Assembly: GCA_964017065.1 (NCBI GenBank)
Contig: OZ024790.1
Span: 9,244,887-9,308,886 of the forward strand
Source of the DNA: Haliclona indistincta
Taxonomy: Eukaryota; Porifera; Demospongiae; Haplosclerida; Chalinidae
Direction of reading: 5' to 3'
DNA: 64,000 nt
Positions 1 to 11,897 of this stretch are shown here, piece by piece. Below the pieces are notes generated by a model. The model was given only the letters and a program-made list of their open reading frames with translations, had not been told where the DNA came from and did not search any database. How positions within the stretch are numbered: the stretch's first letter is position 1; every line of letters starts with the position of its first letter. The translations under genes and the position numbers were made by a program.

Positions 1-300
1 TCCCTCCCTCCTCCATCTCTCCCTCCCTCCCTCCCTCCATCTCTCCCTCTCTCCCTCCCTCCATCCCTCTCTACTCATCTCCCTCCATCCATCCCTCCTC
101 CATCTCTCCCTTCCTCCCTCCATCTCTCCCTCCCTCCATCTCTCCATCTCTCCCTCCCTCCATCTCTCCCTCCCTCCCTCCATCCCTCTCTACTCATCTC
201 CTTCCATCCATTCATTCCTCCTCCCTCCATCCCTCTCTACTCATCTCCTTCCATCCATTCCTCCTCCCTCCATCCATCCATCCATTAATTTGTCTGTCTG
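1..300. repeat. CT-rich simple repeat (CCCT/CCAT units)
   Basis: The stretch is built almost entirely of CCTC, CCAT and CTCT units with a repeated CATCTCTCC theme. It ends about 55 bp before the first recognisable Rictor exon, so it lies in a Rictor intron on the pyrimidine-rich strand. No coding sense is seen. Confidence 0.9.
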
Positions 301-356
301 TTTGTCTGTGGTTTGAAACAGGTTTGACATCAATTATTGTATTTTCTCCTACTCAG

Positions 357-1946
357 AAACACAATCTACAATATGTGAGTGTGGTAGAGGAGCAGCTAGG
401 TGAGGTGCTGACATCATACCAACATGGCTGCCATGAGAACTTTACAAGAAGAACTGACAAGAGGTGAGTAAAGTGAGATGTCTAGGGGAGAGACAAGAGG
501 GAGTAGCTTGTGGGAGACATCATTGTAAGGAGTAGGGGACTAGACTCTGCTTGTGTATACAAGAGAGGTGTGCAGTCAAATTCTTTGGTTGTTTGTCCTG
601 ACTAGACATATAGAGGTTGGCAGCTTAGGGGTGATGCTAGCCTATTGGAAGGGCTGTCACAATGGATACACCATAACTGCTTGACAGCTGTATTGATTAT
701 TGATTCAGTGCTAGATAGAGGAGCCCAGACAGACTGTGCAGTAGAACTATATACAAACTCCCTCTCCTCTCTGACATGTAATGCAGCAACTAATGTACAA
801 ACTATTTACAGCAGTCTCACTGCTCCCACTTGTGTCCAGAATTATCCAGGCATTGGTGTATGTTAGCTGCCTTGTTGGTATGGCTGTGACCCAAAGCACT
901 ATGTGTGTGTGTACCTTCCCATTGTTATAATTATGAGTTTCCTTCTCTTTGTTCTAAAGTTTAGTGGCTGTGAAATCATTTGTTCCTGTTCATTTCTATG
1001 GTCAGCTTGTACAACATGAGGAAGGATGCTCTTTACTGAAAACTGAAGTTAGCTTTGATTCTCAACTCTCTCTCTCTCTCTCTGTCAGTTACGTTTAGTA
1101 TTGTCTGCATATTAAATTTGCACATGTCATAGTTTGAGTCTTCATCGTGCATGCAAAGAAGAGAGGTGCAAATTTTCAATTCACAAATTTTTCTCTACAT
1201 TAAAAAAAATTGTGAATTTAGTGGGTGCCCTCAGAGTAAAAAGTTTTTCTTGTGATTCCTACTACCTGTTTCTACCCACAAGAAAAAATTTTTAATCCGC
1301 GAAAATTTTAAGGAGCAAAATTTATGGGATATAGTGTGTACTTATCTGATGTGCATTTTATCCTCTCTTCTCATTTTATCCTCTCTTTCTTGATAGGGTC
1401 ATGTTGGTAAGTTTGCTAAAGTGCTCAGTAGTGAGCCAACCACTCCAGATCAGATACTACTGATCAAAGCTGCTGTATGGGCCGTGGTAAGCACACTCTC
1501 TCTCTTCTCTCACTCACTAGTCGCTACTGATAGGACAAACACAGATCTGTCTCTGGTAATAAGAGCATTTAATTTTATTTTTTCAAGTTTTGAAATGAAT
1601 TCTCCATCTTGACAAGGCATACTGAATTTTTAAAACCAAAAGCATTGTTTTTCGTTCTGTGCTACACACACTCTCTCTCCCTCTCTCGCTCTCTCTCTCT
1701 GCCTCCCTCTCTCTCTCTCTCTCCCTCCCTCTCTCTCTCTCTCTCTCTCCCTCCCTCCCTCCCTCTCTCTCTCCCTCCCTCCCTCCCTCCCCCCTCTCTC
1801 CCTCCCTCCCTTCCTCCCTCCCTCTCTCTATCTATCTATCTATCTCCCTCCCTCCCTCCCTCCCTCCCTCCCTCCCTCCCTCCCTCCCTCCACCCATCCA
1901 TCCCTCCTCTCTCTCTCTCCCTCCCTCCCCCCTCTCTCTCTCTCCA

Positions 1947-1992
<46 letters not shown>

Positions 1993-4900
1993 CCTCTCTC
2001 TCCTAAATGCATCGGTGTACAAGTGCAGTGTTGATTTGCCCTCTTCCTCTTTGTAGGGTCATATAGGTACTTCCGGTGGTGGGCTCACACTGCTCCTGGA
2101 TCATGACATCATCCATCAACTCATCATGATGGCAGAGTCCTCTCCTGTGCTGTCTATAAGAGGGTAAGCAGTATAAACCATAGCTAGACTGTCTACTAAT
2201 AGTCTGATACAATAGCTGCTTCAAATTGTTCGCAGTAAAACTTCAATTTTCAATCTTACATACTAAAAACTTGCTGTAAATGTCTTGACTGCTCCAAACT
2301 GTGGTGTACCTTACTGTTACTATTATTAGTGGGTACTAATTTTAGCGAATTTAGCGATGACATCATAATCGCTAAAAATATTACGCGCCAAATTGTATTG
2401 CATGGTTTAGAATTTTGAAGGAAACGCTAAAATTAGTACTCGCCGATTCAAAGATTTTGTAAAATAGCTAAATTTACAACACTCACAAAGTATCACATTT
2501 AATTTATTTCCATAGAGCGTGTTTCTATGCGCTATGTTTAATATCAAAGACTCAAGCTGGTTCCGATACTCTATTGGAAGAGGGCTGGACGTGCGTCCGT
2601 CACTCAAGGGAGGAAAAATGGCCGATCATCCTCGAAGAAGCTGTTGAGAACTTTGACTCGCCAGCGGCCGCACTCTCTCCCTCAGCTTCTCTCTCCTCTC
2701 TCCCTTCCTTCCCTCACACTGAGTCTCCGAGCACCGAAGAACCCGCTTCTCCCCAAACTCCGACAAACCCTGCTATACCGGTGGCTCTCGGTCACTCTCT
2801 AGGTCACTCCAGTACTATCAATCTCGGTTCAGCCATGCGATCGTCACGAGGGGTACCTCGCCGTACCAGTTTACAGATTAAGGGCCCTTATCACTTAAAG
2901 AAGACTCCTAGCTACATTGTCAGATCCTTGAGGCCGCTTAGTTTCTGTGGGGACCAATCTAGTCAAGATTTCGTGTAAGTAATACAAAATTTACACAAGT
3001 TAGCTCTTAAATCATTGCCCTCTCCTCGCTTTTCCCCTTCCTCTTGCGCTTTCCTTCCCTTTCCCTCTTTCTCTCCCACACATCTCTCTTTCTCCTTTCA
3101 TCTTTTCTGCCCATCGTATTTCCTCTCTCTCCCCTTCTTTCGCTCTCTCTCTCTCTCTCTCTCTCCCTTCCTTCTCTCTCTCCCTCTTTCCATCCTAGGA
3201 GAGCATCTTCTCTTGAGAAGAAGCCCATCAAGAGAAAAATTTCCAAACACTTGTCTCTGACACGATCAACGTTGACAGGATTTCTAGGCGTAGCATTACC
3301 AATAGACTTACTCAATCTCTTTCAGGTATGTGCGTGGAAAAGAATTGATCTTTTTGTTCGGTATTCTTTGGGAAAATGGTCACTTATCTATTAGCCTTGT
3401 TCAATACAGCAAATTTAACTTCTGTTTGAAAACTGCGTGTAACATGAACTGTGTGCATCAATCAAATTCATGCATTGCGCTTGTACAAGCTATTAGCTCT
3501 TCATTCATATTTTAAGAGGTGGACTTTATCGATGTTTTTTTTTGTTTTTCACAGTATGAAGAAGGTGTATATATTGGGTCCAGGGCCGGGACTGTCACTA
3601 CAGTGCTGTTTGACAATGACCACAACTTTCTTCTCGATACACTATCTTCGACGCACTCTGATAGTGGCGAGGTGAGTTAGTAAGCTCTGTTTAAGCTTCG
3701 TCTTTTACTGTTCTGCTGTATTCAGAGACATGTTCAGGCTGACTCCACAGAGGGCAGAGGTCAAGATCAAATATCAGTGAATCAGGACAGCAAGAGTGGA
3801 TCGGCCTCGCCGCTTGTCAGACAAAGGAGAGTGGACAGCCGTACCTTGCTAGAAACAGGGAAGAAGTGTAGTCCGGATGGAACAGTAGAGGTGGAGACAA
3901 CTGAAGAGACTGCTGGATCAGTCCCCAAGCATTTTCCTGCAAGGTACCTTTTGGGGTATATTTTCAAGGACCATACATCATCCAGGAGGCGAATTATTCT
4001 GCACCCTCTTGTCTTGTCAATACCAGTATTTTTGGCTTCCTTTTAAAATTTTGAATTATTCAACTAAAATTTGTGCACTTTTTAGAATTACAAGCTTTTG
4101 ACCTTTTCTTTCTATTTTTCTCTTTTGCAGTCTTCGGTCACACACAAGCACTTCGTCATCCAGCTCTCTCCTAATCGACGACCACTCCTCGGAAGGTCAG
4201 CGACGACTACATCGAGAGTTTCTTGAGGCGGTCTACAATCTGTGCAGTGATGTCAGTCTCCGCAAGAACTCGCAACATTTCAACATGTAAGTATTACGTA
4301 ACGTTATGCTCATAGTATCTATATGTACCTCTTAAAAATAATTAATTATGACAAGGCCTTAATATGTGAGTGGTCTAAAAATAATATGCTAAAATTATCT
4401 AATGTTGTGCTACAAAGTAGTGCACACATGGTTAAGCTTTCACCGTCTTAATAAGCATATGAGAGTCTTAATAACTATTATGAGCGTTTGTCAAGTCCAT
4501 TCACTTGCAGACTATTGTGGTACATGCATGTTTCTTGATTTTTAAGTGCCCATTCGCTTTGGTATGTGAGCGACTAAGCCTCAATTGTGTGTAGGTGAAT
4601 GCGCTCGATAGTTATCATCACAGCCCTTGGTGCAGTCGGCAACTGCCTGCTGCTTTTGGCTGACCTCTTCCAGCTAGTTACACACTTGATTTAATAAGTT
4701 ACCTACTGTGCCTAGGTTGACCTGTTATGTAAACTGGAACTAACAAATGGATTCTCTAGTGGGTGTTGGGCAGTTCTTTCTCTTGGCTACAATTACAACT
4801 TTTAAGGTTTTCAGTTTAGTTGAAAAAACTGCTGCATCCAAGAATAGTGATGGGGAGACAATACACTTACCTAGCTTGTTCGGACCTTGGGCTATTTGGC

Positions 4901-6476
4901 AGCGCTCCAGCTAGCCTTATCATCCGTTGATCTAACTATGTGGTAGGCAAGAGCGTTCAAACATAATCAGCTGTGCAATGTCTGGGAGGAACTTGCTAAC
5001 TGGGTGACAACTACTGACTGCCAGGCCCAGACTGTTTTTATATCTGGGGAAATTCCTAGAACTTTAGGACTCAAAGGGTTCACATCCGACTTTGTAGTCA
5101 GTAGGTGTGTGTGTGAAGAAACAGTACTGTGTACTGCTCAGGCTATAACTAATGCTCAATTGTAAAGGTTTAAATTCAGTGAACACAACAAATTTCAGAA
5201 CCGTGTTTTTCCAGTTTTAGCTGTTGTTTTTTTCCTTCGATATAACTAATCCTTACTCCTTACATAACTACTATCTATTACAATTATTATTTCATCATTG
5301 AAATAAGGAACAAAAATAAACCACACCACTGGTCGTGGTTTGGGGCGTAAGTTCTGCGTAACTATGCCTGCTAAGGTCATAGCGCCCTTGGTAAATATTT
5401 TGTTTCCTCCTGGCTGTTATTCTATCCTCCCACTCAGTTAATACACTCTTCCTTCCCTTCCTATAGAGTGTGTGAGAAGTTTCCACAATTGTTACAAGAT
5501 ATTGAACTCTATTGGAAGACAATGGAGCTTTTATCCTCATTTCAATACAACTTGTCAACAAGAAGGTTCCTGCAGTCCAAGTTTGACCGATTAAGCTTTG
5601 AACCTGTGAGCTATGTGCTAGGAAGCGCTAAGTAGCTGTTTTAGCTAGAGCCAAAAATTCTAGCCCTACACTGTAGGTGATAGTGAAACTTCTTGCGAAG
5701 CAGTTCAAAAACTATGAATTTAGTGGTGTACTGACGTCATTTAGTAGCCACTGGGAGTGACTATGAAGATACTGTTGATGTTGGAATTAATAAGAAAGAC
5801 TATTGTTTTCTCAGCTGGCCTTGCCCTTTTGAGAATGTCATTGTCTTTCTCCCTTTTATTGCTCAGTTGCTTACCTAGTCAACAAACAAATATCACCAAT
5901 GATTGATGATTCCTCTCCCTCCCTCTCTCTATCCCCCTCTCCCGCCCTCCCTCTATCCCCCTCTCGCTCTCTCCCTCCCTCTCTCCCTACCCTCCATCTT
6001 AGTTGTTTGTGGCAGCATGTGCACCACAGGTTATCAAAAGAGCCAGCACTTACTCTTCCTCTGCTACAGTCATTGAAGAGAAAGAAGAGAAAAGACCAGT
6101 AGTAACTCCAGCTACTATTGCTGAGACTAAGCGCCATCATCGAAGGAGTAGCACAGGCGACTTGAACGTTTACAAAAATGGTACAGATCAACAGTCTGAG
6201 GGAGACAGTACAAGCAGTAGCGAAACAGCAAACACCTCCAGCGAAAAGACACAAACACCTTCCGATACTGCAAGTGCGGAGATGGACTGGGAACCGGCCG
6301 CTAAAAAGGAACCAAAAGATTCAGTCGGTGGTGCGAGTGAAGAAAAACCTGTCGAAGTGACCCTTGGTGGATTATCGGTGGTCGCTGATAAAGGAAATAG
6401 GCTGAGTCAGCTAGAGGCGCCCTCTGAGACTGATGGGAATGCAATGTCTGTTGTGGACGTGTGTTATGATCTATAA
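357..6476 (+). CDS. RICTOR: Rictor (mTORC2 subunit), C-terminal part; 5' end outside window
   Basis: Rictor is the scaffold that defines mTOR complex 2, which phosphorylates AKT, PKC and SGK kinases. Exons read from splice sites and phase: 357-463, 960-1047, 1397-1486, 2057-2163, 2516-2974, 3199-3325, 3555-3671, 3726-3943, 4131-4286, 5467-5605, 6003-6476 (stop TAA). They join in one frame to about 693 residues. The family signature is the conserved block running from [19 protein letters not shown] through KAAVWAVGHIG and [18 protein letters not shown] to [13 protein letters not shown], which matches the Rictor domain V region as I know it. A Ser/Thr-rich linker ([17 protein letters not shown]) follows in the long exon, then conserved C-terminal helices. 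The last exon ends in a low-complexity acidic tail. The donor after 1047 (gttagc) is weak. The N-terminal half lies upstream. Confidence is high because several blocks match human Rictor in order. Confidence 0.93.
1671..2001. repeat. (CT)n/(CCCT)n microsatellite in Rictor intron
   Basis: About 330 bp of CT and CCCT units with a short CTAT run inside. It lies on the coding strand 55 bp before the acceptor of the exon at 2057. Apparent long reading frames here (Leu/Ser/Pro on plus, Arg/Glu on minus) are repeat translation. Confidence 0.9.
3010..3190. repeat. Pyrimidine-rich repeat abutting a Rictor acceptor
   Basis: The run of CCTTCCTCTT and (CT)n ends directly in the acceptor sequence of the exon starting at 3199. 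It therefore acts as, or has replaced, the polypyrimidine tract. Confidence 0.8.
5911..5996. repeat. CCCT/CT repeat abutting the last Rictor acceptor
   Basis: An 85-bp CCCTCTCT/CCCC tract ends a few bases before the AG at 6001-6002 that opens the last Rictor exon. It serves as the polypyrimidine tract of that intron. Confidence 0.8.
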
Positions 6477-7039
6477 ATTTTTTTAGTATGATCACCAATT
6501 TGTATTATTTTCACGAAAATATTAAATTTTTTACCTGTCAACTAGCAGGTAGGAGAATTCAGTTAGTCGCTGAGGAAGACTTGTACCTATATCTTAATGG
6601 AGGCTAGAGTATACAGGGCTTTTGTTCTTGTGGCAGAAACCCCCTACTCTTTCCAATGAACCGAAGAAGAGCAAGTGTCAAGTTGCAAGTAGTGCCTGGA
6701 AGTTCTACGAAACATGCATGCAACTTGCACGATAGTTCATCATTCTGCACCATTGAATATGCCTCCATTTGCGTATAAGTGGAGACTCGTGTAGCTAGAA
6801 TGAGCATTCTTCGACTGCTACAGTTGTTTTTGGGTTTGGAAAGAACGTGATGCATGCTGGGTGCTTTTAGCACGAGCATTGTCAGAGCAATGTGTTCCTG
6901 AGATAGCTCACATTGAGCTGTGTTGCGGCAATTGAGACATTTACACACAAATCATATTCAAGAACTCAAAAGTTATACACAATATCGATCGATTTTATAT
7001 AAAAATGTTTTACATAAAAATTAATAGTTTTTCTATCAG
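6477..7039. other. Tail-to-tail spacer between Rictor and TRAPPC5
   Basis: This 560-bp spacer holds the 3' flanks of two converging genes. AT-rich stretches with AATATTAAA-like sequence follow the Rictor stop, and no exon with family similarity was seen. Short open frames on the minus strand (about 6604-6948) have no recognised motif. Confidence 0.5.
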
Positions 7040-8871
7040 TTACTTTGAGTTCTCAAGTTGCTTGTCTCGGGCTACTACCTCAGGATCTAGCATGATCTCA
7101 AATGCTGTAGTTGTCTGCTCTTTGACTGCAAACGCTCTCACCTTGCATGGCTAGAACAAAGGAACAACATGTAACATACACTCGACCGCAAGTGGAAGCA
7201 TTTAGCCGGCAAGCTGTTGTGCAACTGCTGTACTACGTGCAATGAATCTCTTGCTATCCCTTGTGAGTGACCACCATGTTTCTCCAGACAATTAAGACAT
7301 TAGTACATCAAAGGAAATGGATCACATTACTTAGCTAATGTTGGATCACTTATACAAACACCTGTTAGTTAACTAATGGATGGCAGGAAAACAGCCATAA
7401 TGGTAACCACATGGAGGCATGCTTTTTACGAAATCTGGGAACAGTATTTCGCAGCATTGTAGAAGGTATGTGCACGGACATACTTTCGTACGAGCGTACG
7501 ATGTGTGTAGAATTGATTGTGTAACTTACAAATTGTGTTCCGGTCAGGAAGGCTTCCACTACGCCAGCCATGAATGCCGCACAGTTTAAATTGCCTGCAA
7601 GAATGTAGTAGTGAGTTGGTGAGTGAGTGAGTGAGTGAGTGACTGGGTGAGTGAGTGAGTGAGTGAGTGAGTGAGCAAGTGAGTGACTGGGTGAGTGAGT
7701 GAGTGAGTGAGTGACTGGGTGAGTGAGTGAGTGACTGGGTGAGTGAGTGAGTTGGTGAGTGAGTGAGTGAGTGAATGAGCAAGTGAGTGAGTGAGTGAAT
7801 GAGCAAGTGAGTGACGTGAATGGGTGAGTGAGTGAGTGAGTGAGCAAGTGAGTGACTGGGTGAGTGTGTGAGTGAGTGAGTGAGTGAGTGACTGGGTGAG
7901 TGAGTGAGTGAGTGAATGGGTGAGTGAGTGAGTGAGTGAGTGAGTGAGTGAGTGAGTGAGTGAGTGAGTGAGTGAGTGAGTGAATGAATGAGTGAGTGAA
8001 TGGGTGAGTGAGTGAATGGGTGAGTGAGTGACTGGGTGAGTGAGTGAGTGACTGGATGAGTGAGCACTTACTCTGTTCTTTTGGTACTGATATAAATCTG
8101 TTCACGAGTGGACCGTCCTCAAACAGATAGTCTAAAATAACAAGTTAATGAAAAACATGGGTGTGGGTGGGTGGGTGGGTGTGTGATTAGGACTGAATGG
8201 TTCAAATGGATACAAGTCGCTTCATTGGCTGTGGCTTGCTCTAATCTGTCAGCTTCCTTACCAAAAAGGGTCTAAAGATATGGACAGAGCATAGGCTGAA
8301 TGAAATAATGAAATTTAAACCAGCTCACCTTCCAGACGGTTTTCTGTATAAACCATAGCATGTGTACAATACGTGTCTCCCTGCGCTGGGTCTTGTCGCG
8401 CCAGCACAGAAGATCAATCATTCTGAAGCCGACATGGTGACCAAGATCGCTCAACCTGCACACACGCACGCACACACACACATAAAAGCTGACATATGAT
8501 GGTATAGCGTAGCACAGTACATCAATCATATATATACATGTATATATAATTATACAGGACAAATATCATCTTGTCGCGAAAACATTTTGAAAATTATGAA
8601 CTTCACAGTGCGTGTCTCACTTTTCATGGAGTTGTGAAAGCGCTGACACGCGCTTCTGGTTGTACTGTACGATTTCAGAGAACAAGAACGCAAACGTGCT
8701 CAAATTTATCTGAAAAAGAGAGAATGTCCAGAAGACACATCAAAAGCTAATCAAACAGACAAATAACTATCGTAGAGAAGTTTTTGTTACCTCTGGTTTG
8801 GCTTTCGTCGGTACAGGCTTGTCAAACACGCTGTCAACTGCTTGTTTGGGCTTTCTCGTACTGACGGCCAT
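7040..8871 (-). CDS. TRAPPC5: TRAPPC5, trafficking protein particle complex subunit 5
   Basis: This is a core subunit of the TRAPP complexes, which act as Rab guanine-nucleotide exchange factors in ER-Golgi and Golgi traffic. Minus-strand exons: 8791-8871 (start ATG at 8871), 8621-8709, 8329-8455, 8214-8271, 8072-8131, 7530-7594, 7040-7150 (stop). All phases close, giving 196 residues against 188 in human. Conserved blocks in family order are LSTFAFLFSEIVQYNQKRV, LGHHVGFRMIDLL, RRETRIVHMLWFIQKTVWK, LFGKEADRLEQA, LVNRFISVPKEQS, NLNCAAFMAGVVEAFLT and the C-terminal EIMLDPEVVARDKQLE. This is a member of the BET3-fold half of TRAPP. The intron between exons 5 and 6 is inflated by a GTGA satellite. 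The gene is tail-to-tail with Rictor. Confidence 0.93.
7613..8062. repeat. (GTGA)n tetranucleotide satellite in TRAPPC5 intron
   Basis: About 450 bp of tandem GAGT units are interrupted by regular variants (GACTGG, GAATGG, GAGCAA). They form higher-order units such as GTGACTGGGTGAGTGA. The satellite fills almost all of the intron. Because GTGA has no stop in some frames, it creates false Thr/His/Ser/Leu-rich minus-strand reading frames. Confidence 0.95.
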
Positions 8872-9854
8872 TTTGCTGAGCTACGAAAGGGTTAAAATAA
8901 TTGCTCGGTTTTTGGGCGTGGGCATCCTTTGCACTGCACGCACTGCAAGTGAGTGCGGGTCCATAGGTCGATGATTCTCAACTTTGAAGTTGTCTTCTTC
9001 AATCTACACAGTGGTTTCTCACTCTCTGTGGTATCCTGCACTTTGTCACAGCCTCACAGGTATAAAATAGGTGCAATAAATCTTATATATTATGACGTAA
9101 AACTCGTAAGTAGAATAGTGTCACTTTCACTGCAAATTGTGAGAAACTGTTTTCTGCGAAATTAATTCTTGTTTCCCATGCACTGTGAAATTCGGTCACC
9201 CCTTGATGCTGCAGCCACTTTATGGTTTTTGTAAGTATGATTGTCATTAATAAATTATTTATGCAGCTAATCACAGCTCTTTAGTGGTAATTTCGTAGAC
9301 AATTCGTCTCAGTTTGGATACCTCCTACTTGTGAAGACATCGTGTACAAATTCACAAAACCGCGTGTTCGTCAAGGAAGCTACTTTGGTGCTGCTTTTGA
9401 AGATGATCGAGGCATTGAGAGTCGATCGAAATAGTCAGACAATGCTTGAGACCGTCCATGGATCGATTGTGTCTTCTCGTTTGGGACGTATTTTGCAAAT
9501 ATGTAGGCTGGTTGCTGCAAGCAGCACGAAAGGAGATCTGCTATCCACATATGTTGAGCCAGTTCACCTAGCTACCTGCTTTGTTCGTGAGAGTATGTTT
9601 TACATAGTTTGTCAGCAATTCTAAAAGCATTTATAGAGTCTATTGTTGCATGAATAGCTCCCTCTGCTAATGTGTGTGTTGTTGGAGGCTGTACCACATT
9701 CAACTAGCATCCAAGGTTACTTACCTATAGCCAGTTTTGTTAGTATTGCTATAGTCTCGATTACTGGTGCATGCCATGCATGTTCTCATCATGTGGTATA
9801 TGACTGGGCTGTTCCCAATAATAATACTCAAATTCCAATTGTGGGCCCGGGATG
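8872..9854. other. TRAPPC5 upstream region; no gene recognised
   Basis: The first 100 bp should hold the TRAPPC5 promoter and 5' UTR. Farther out, an open plus frame of 97 codons at 9331-9624 has fairly balanced composition but no motif I recognise, no splice partners and no repeat character. I do not call it a gene. Confidence 0.4.
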
Positions 9855-9934
9855 AGTGAAAGTGGAGTGAGGATTGGCGTCTGTGAAAGTGGAGTGAGGG
9901 TTGGCGTCTGTGAAAGTGGAGTGAGGCTTGGCGT
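9855..9934. repeat. Three-copy 27-bp tandem repeat
   Basis: Three near-identical units begin GTGAAAGTGGAGTGAGG and continue with TTGGCGT. They occupy 9855-9881, 9882-9908 and 9909-9934. Only one or two bases differ between units, so the array is young. Confidence 0.85.
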
Positions 9935-11897
9935 GGGGTCCACAATGCATCGGCACCCACCTCTGCTGGGCTCTTCATAGCTATGAGGTGGTGGTCGGTG
10001 TTTTGTGGACACTTGCCAGCCGATTATCTTTTTACTGATTAAAAGAAGTTGACGAGTTGACGTAGCTCTATAGTAAACCTCTTCAAAAGGAAAGGATACA
10101 ATACTATTATTGTGAGTTCCATGCCAATTACAAGTTGGCTTGATAAAAATTAATTGTAATCATTATCGATATGTGGTTAGATATTATTTCTGTGACCTTT
10201 GGCTATCGAATTGTAATATTAACTGCCGCACAGTGAGTGGGTCAAATTTTAAATTAGGGTAGTCTTGTTGATTGGTGTGTGCATGAAAGTTAGTTTGTCA
10301 TTGAACAGCCTCAATATTACCATAAATAGTCAATGATGTTACCAGCAAGAGTGTTATTTCTTGAACAGAACTTGCTGTTTCTGTTACTGATTAACATTAG
10401 TTGACAGTGCATGTATTGTGGTTTCGTATGTGCCAAATATTGTCATGCGTTTCTCAGTTTATATTCAGGGCTAATGATAACATTAGTGGAGGGGAAACAC
10501 ACTACTATGGTGACCTGTTGTTTTTTTTTTTACGTGCTATAACCTGGTTTTTAGCAACAACAGGCAACTAACGGAGGCGTTGACAATATTTGGTAGGTGT
10601 TGACAATATTTGACAGCTACCTGGTAACTATGCTACCATCCGCTTTCGCAGTTTTACCGTAGTTGTAAAACGAATCTATATCCATAGATATTATATACTA
10701 CGTAACCGTTACGTAGTTACGTAGTATATAATATCTATGACGAATCTTACCTATGTTTTTCCTTTTTTCTAAAGTCCAGGCATTGTTTTTGCATTGGGCA
10801 AGGTCTCTTGTGTTTAGTTATTGTATCCATAACAGAATTCATTAAATAATTAACTAATTGAATTAGACATTGTTGTCTATTCTTTGTCTATGGTTGTTAT
10901 AGCAATTATCAGAAGGCGGAGCTAGTAATTCTAAGATAATTATTCAATTATCATTGTATTCAATAATGCAGGTGGAGATTATACAATTAACTGTGATGAG
11001 CATTTATTATAGAAACTTCGGTCTACGACTGTTTTCATAATCATCTTCACCTCCAGACAATTGTATCATAATCTTCATAATCCATCTTCACCTTGAGACA
11101 ATTTGTATAAACAAGATCTGCTATTAAAAATTACCATACTGACCCTTTATTAGGCTCTTGTGCTTATATTTCTATAGCAAAAATGTGCTCCTAAGAACGT
11201 TTTTTTTCAATGCAAGTATATATATTGAGTGCTGCAGAAAAACATGTACTTAACAGACGATATGCGCCTATACACGAGCTGAACCTAATAGTGCGCCATG
11301 ATGACTGAATTTACCATTTATTTTTCTTTATCCAAGAAATTCTGAATCTATTGCGGAGTTTTCTCTAAAGGAGCAAGCACCTTTTATATTTGCATGGTAG
11401 TAAAAGATTTTGGGGCTAGCAGTCTATATTTTTAGTGACCAATGTTCCCTTCATCTGGTGGTATATTTGGGAGAGTACATGTTCTCCCCATATACATGCC
11501 TGTAAGAGTTGCGATCAGAATCAATGTCATAGTTTCACACATAAGTAGCCGCCATCTTAAATCGCAGTCATCCCTACATAATACCATTGCAGAGCGGCAA
11601 TGATAGTATCCTCCTGCCCCAAACTATTACTAAATTTCATAGCCTTCAAAAAAATTATTATCCGTTAGCATTAATGGTAGGGGCGACAGAAGCATTGTCT
11701 CATCCAGAAAGCATTGTGAGCATGAAATGCAAAATAACAAAAAAATTACTTTCATGATATAGTATGTATACCCACAGTAGACTACAACTTCTTTGTCCAG
11801 ACTGTAAAACGCCTTGCAACCATGGGGATAGTTTAATTTTTCTCAACCAATGGAGTCCCACCTTAGCATTATCAGCTGGAATAGCAGCACATCTGTA
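9935..11897. other. AT-rich intergenic DNA, no gene seen
   Basis: About 2 kb without a supported exon. It contains one short perfect inverted repeat (10683-10739). A stretch near 11170-11290 resembles 41495-41640 inside a receptor-kinase intron (CTTAACAGACRATRTG and flanks), so it is probably old dispersed repeat. Confidence 0.5.
10683..10739. repeat. Perfect 24-bp inverted repeat (hairpin)
   Basis: The left arm CATAGATATTATATACTACG... at 10683-10706 is matched exactly by its reverse complement at 10716-10739 with a 9-bp loop. No open frame is present. It could be a tiny foldback element or a recently formed palindrome. Confidence 0.85.

Noticed and set aside
1609..2034. Long Leu/Ser/Pro-rich and Arg/Glu-rich open frames
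   Set aside because: They are translations of the CT microsatellite and have no conserved content; the true Rictor exons flank them.
7365..8105. 246-codon minus-strand frame rich in Thr/His/Ser/Leu
   Set aside because: It is the GTGA satellite read through in a stop-free frame; TRAPPC5 exons at its two ends are joined by splicing, not through it.
9331..9624. 97-codon plus-strand frame
   Set aside because: No recognised motif, no splice partners and no neighbouring conserved block; length alone is not convincing in a window of this size.
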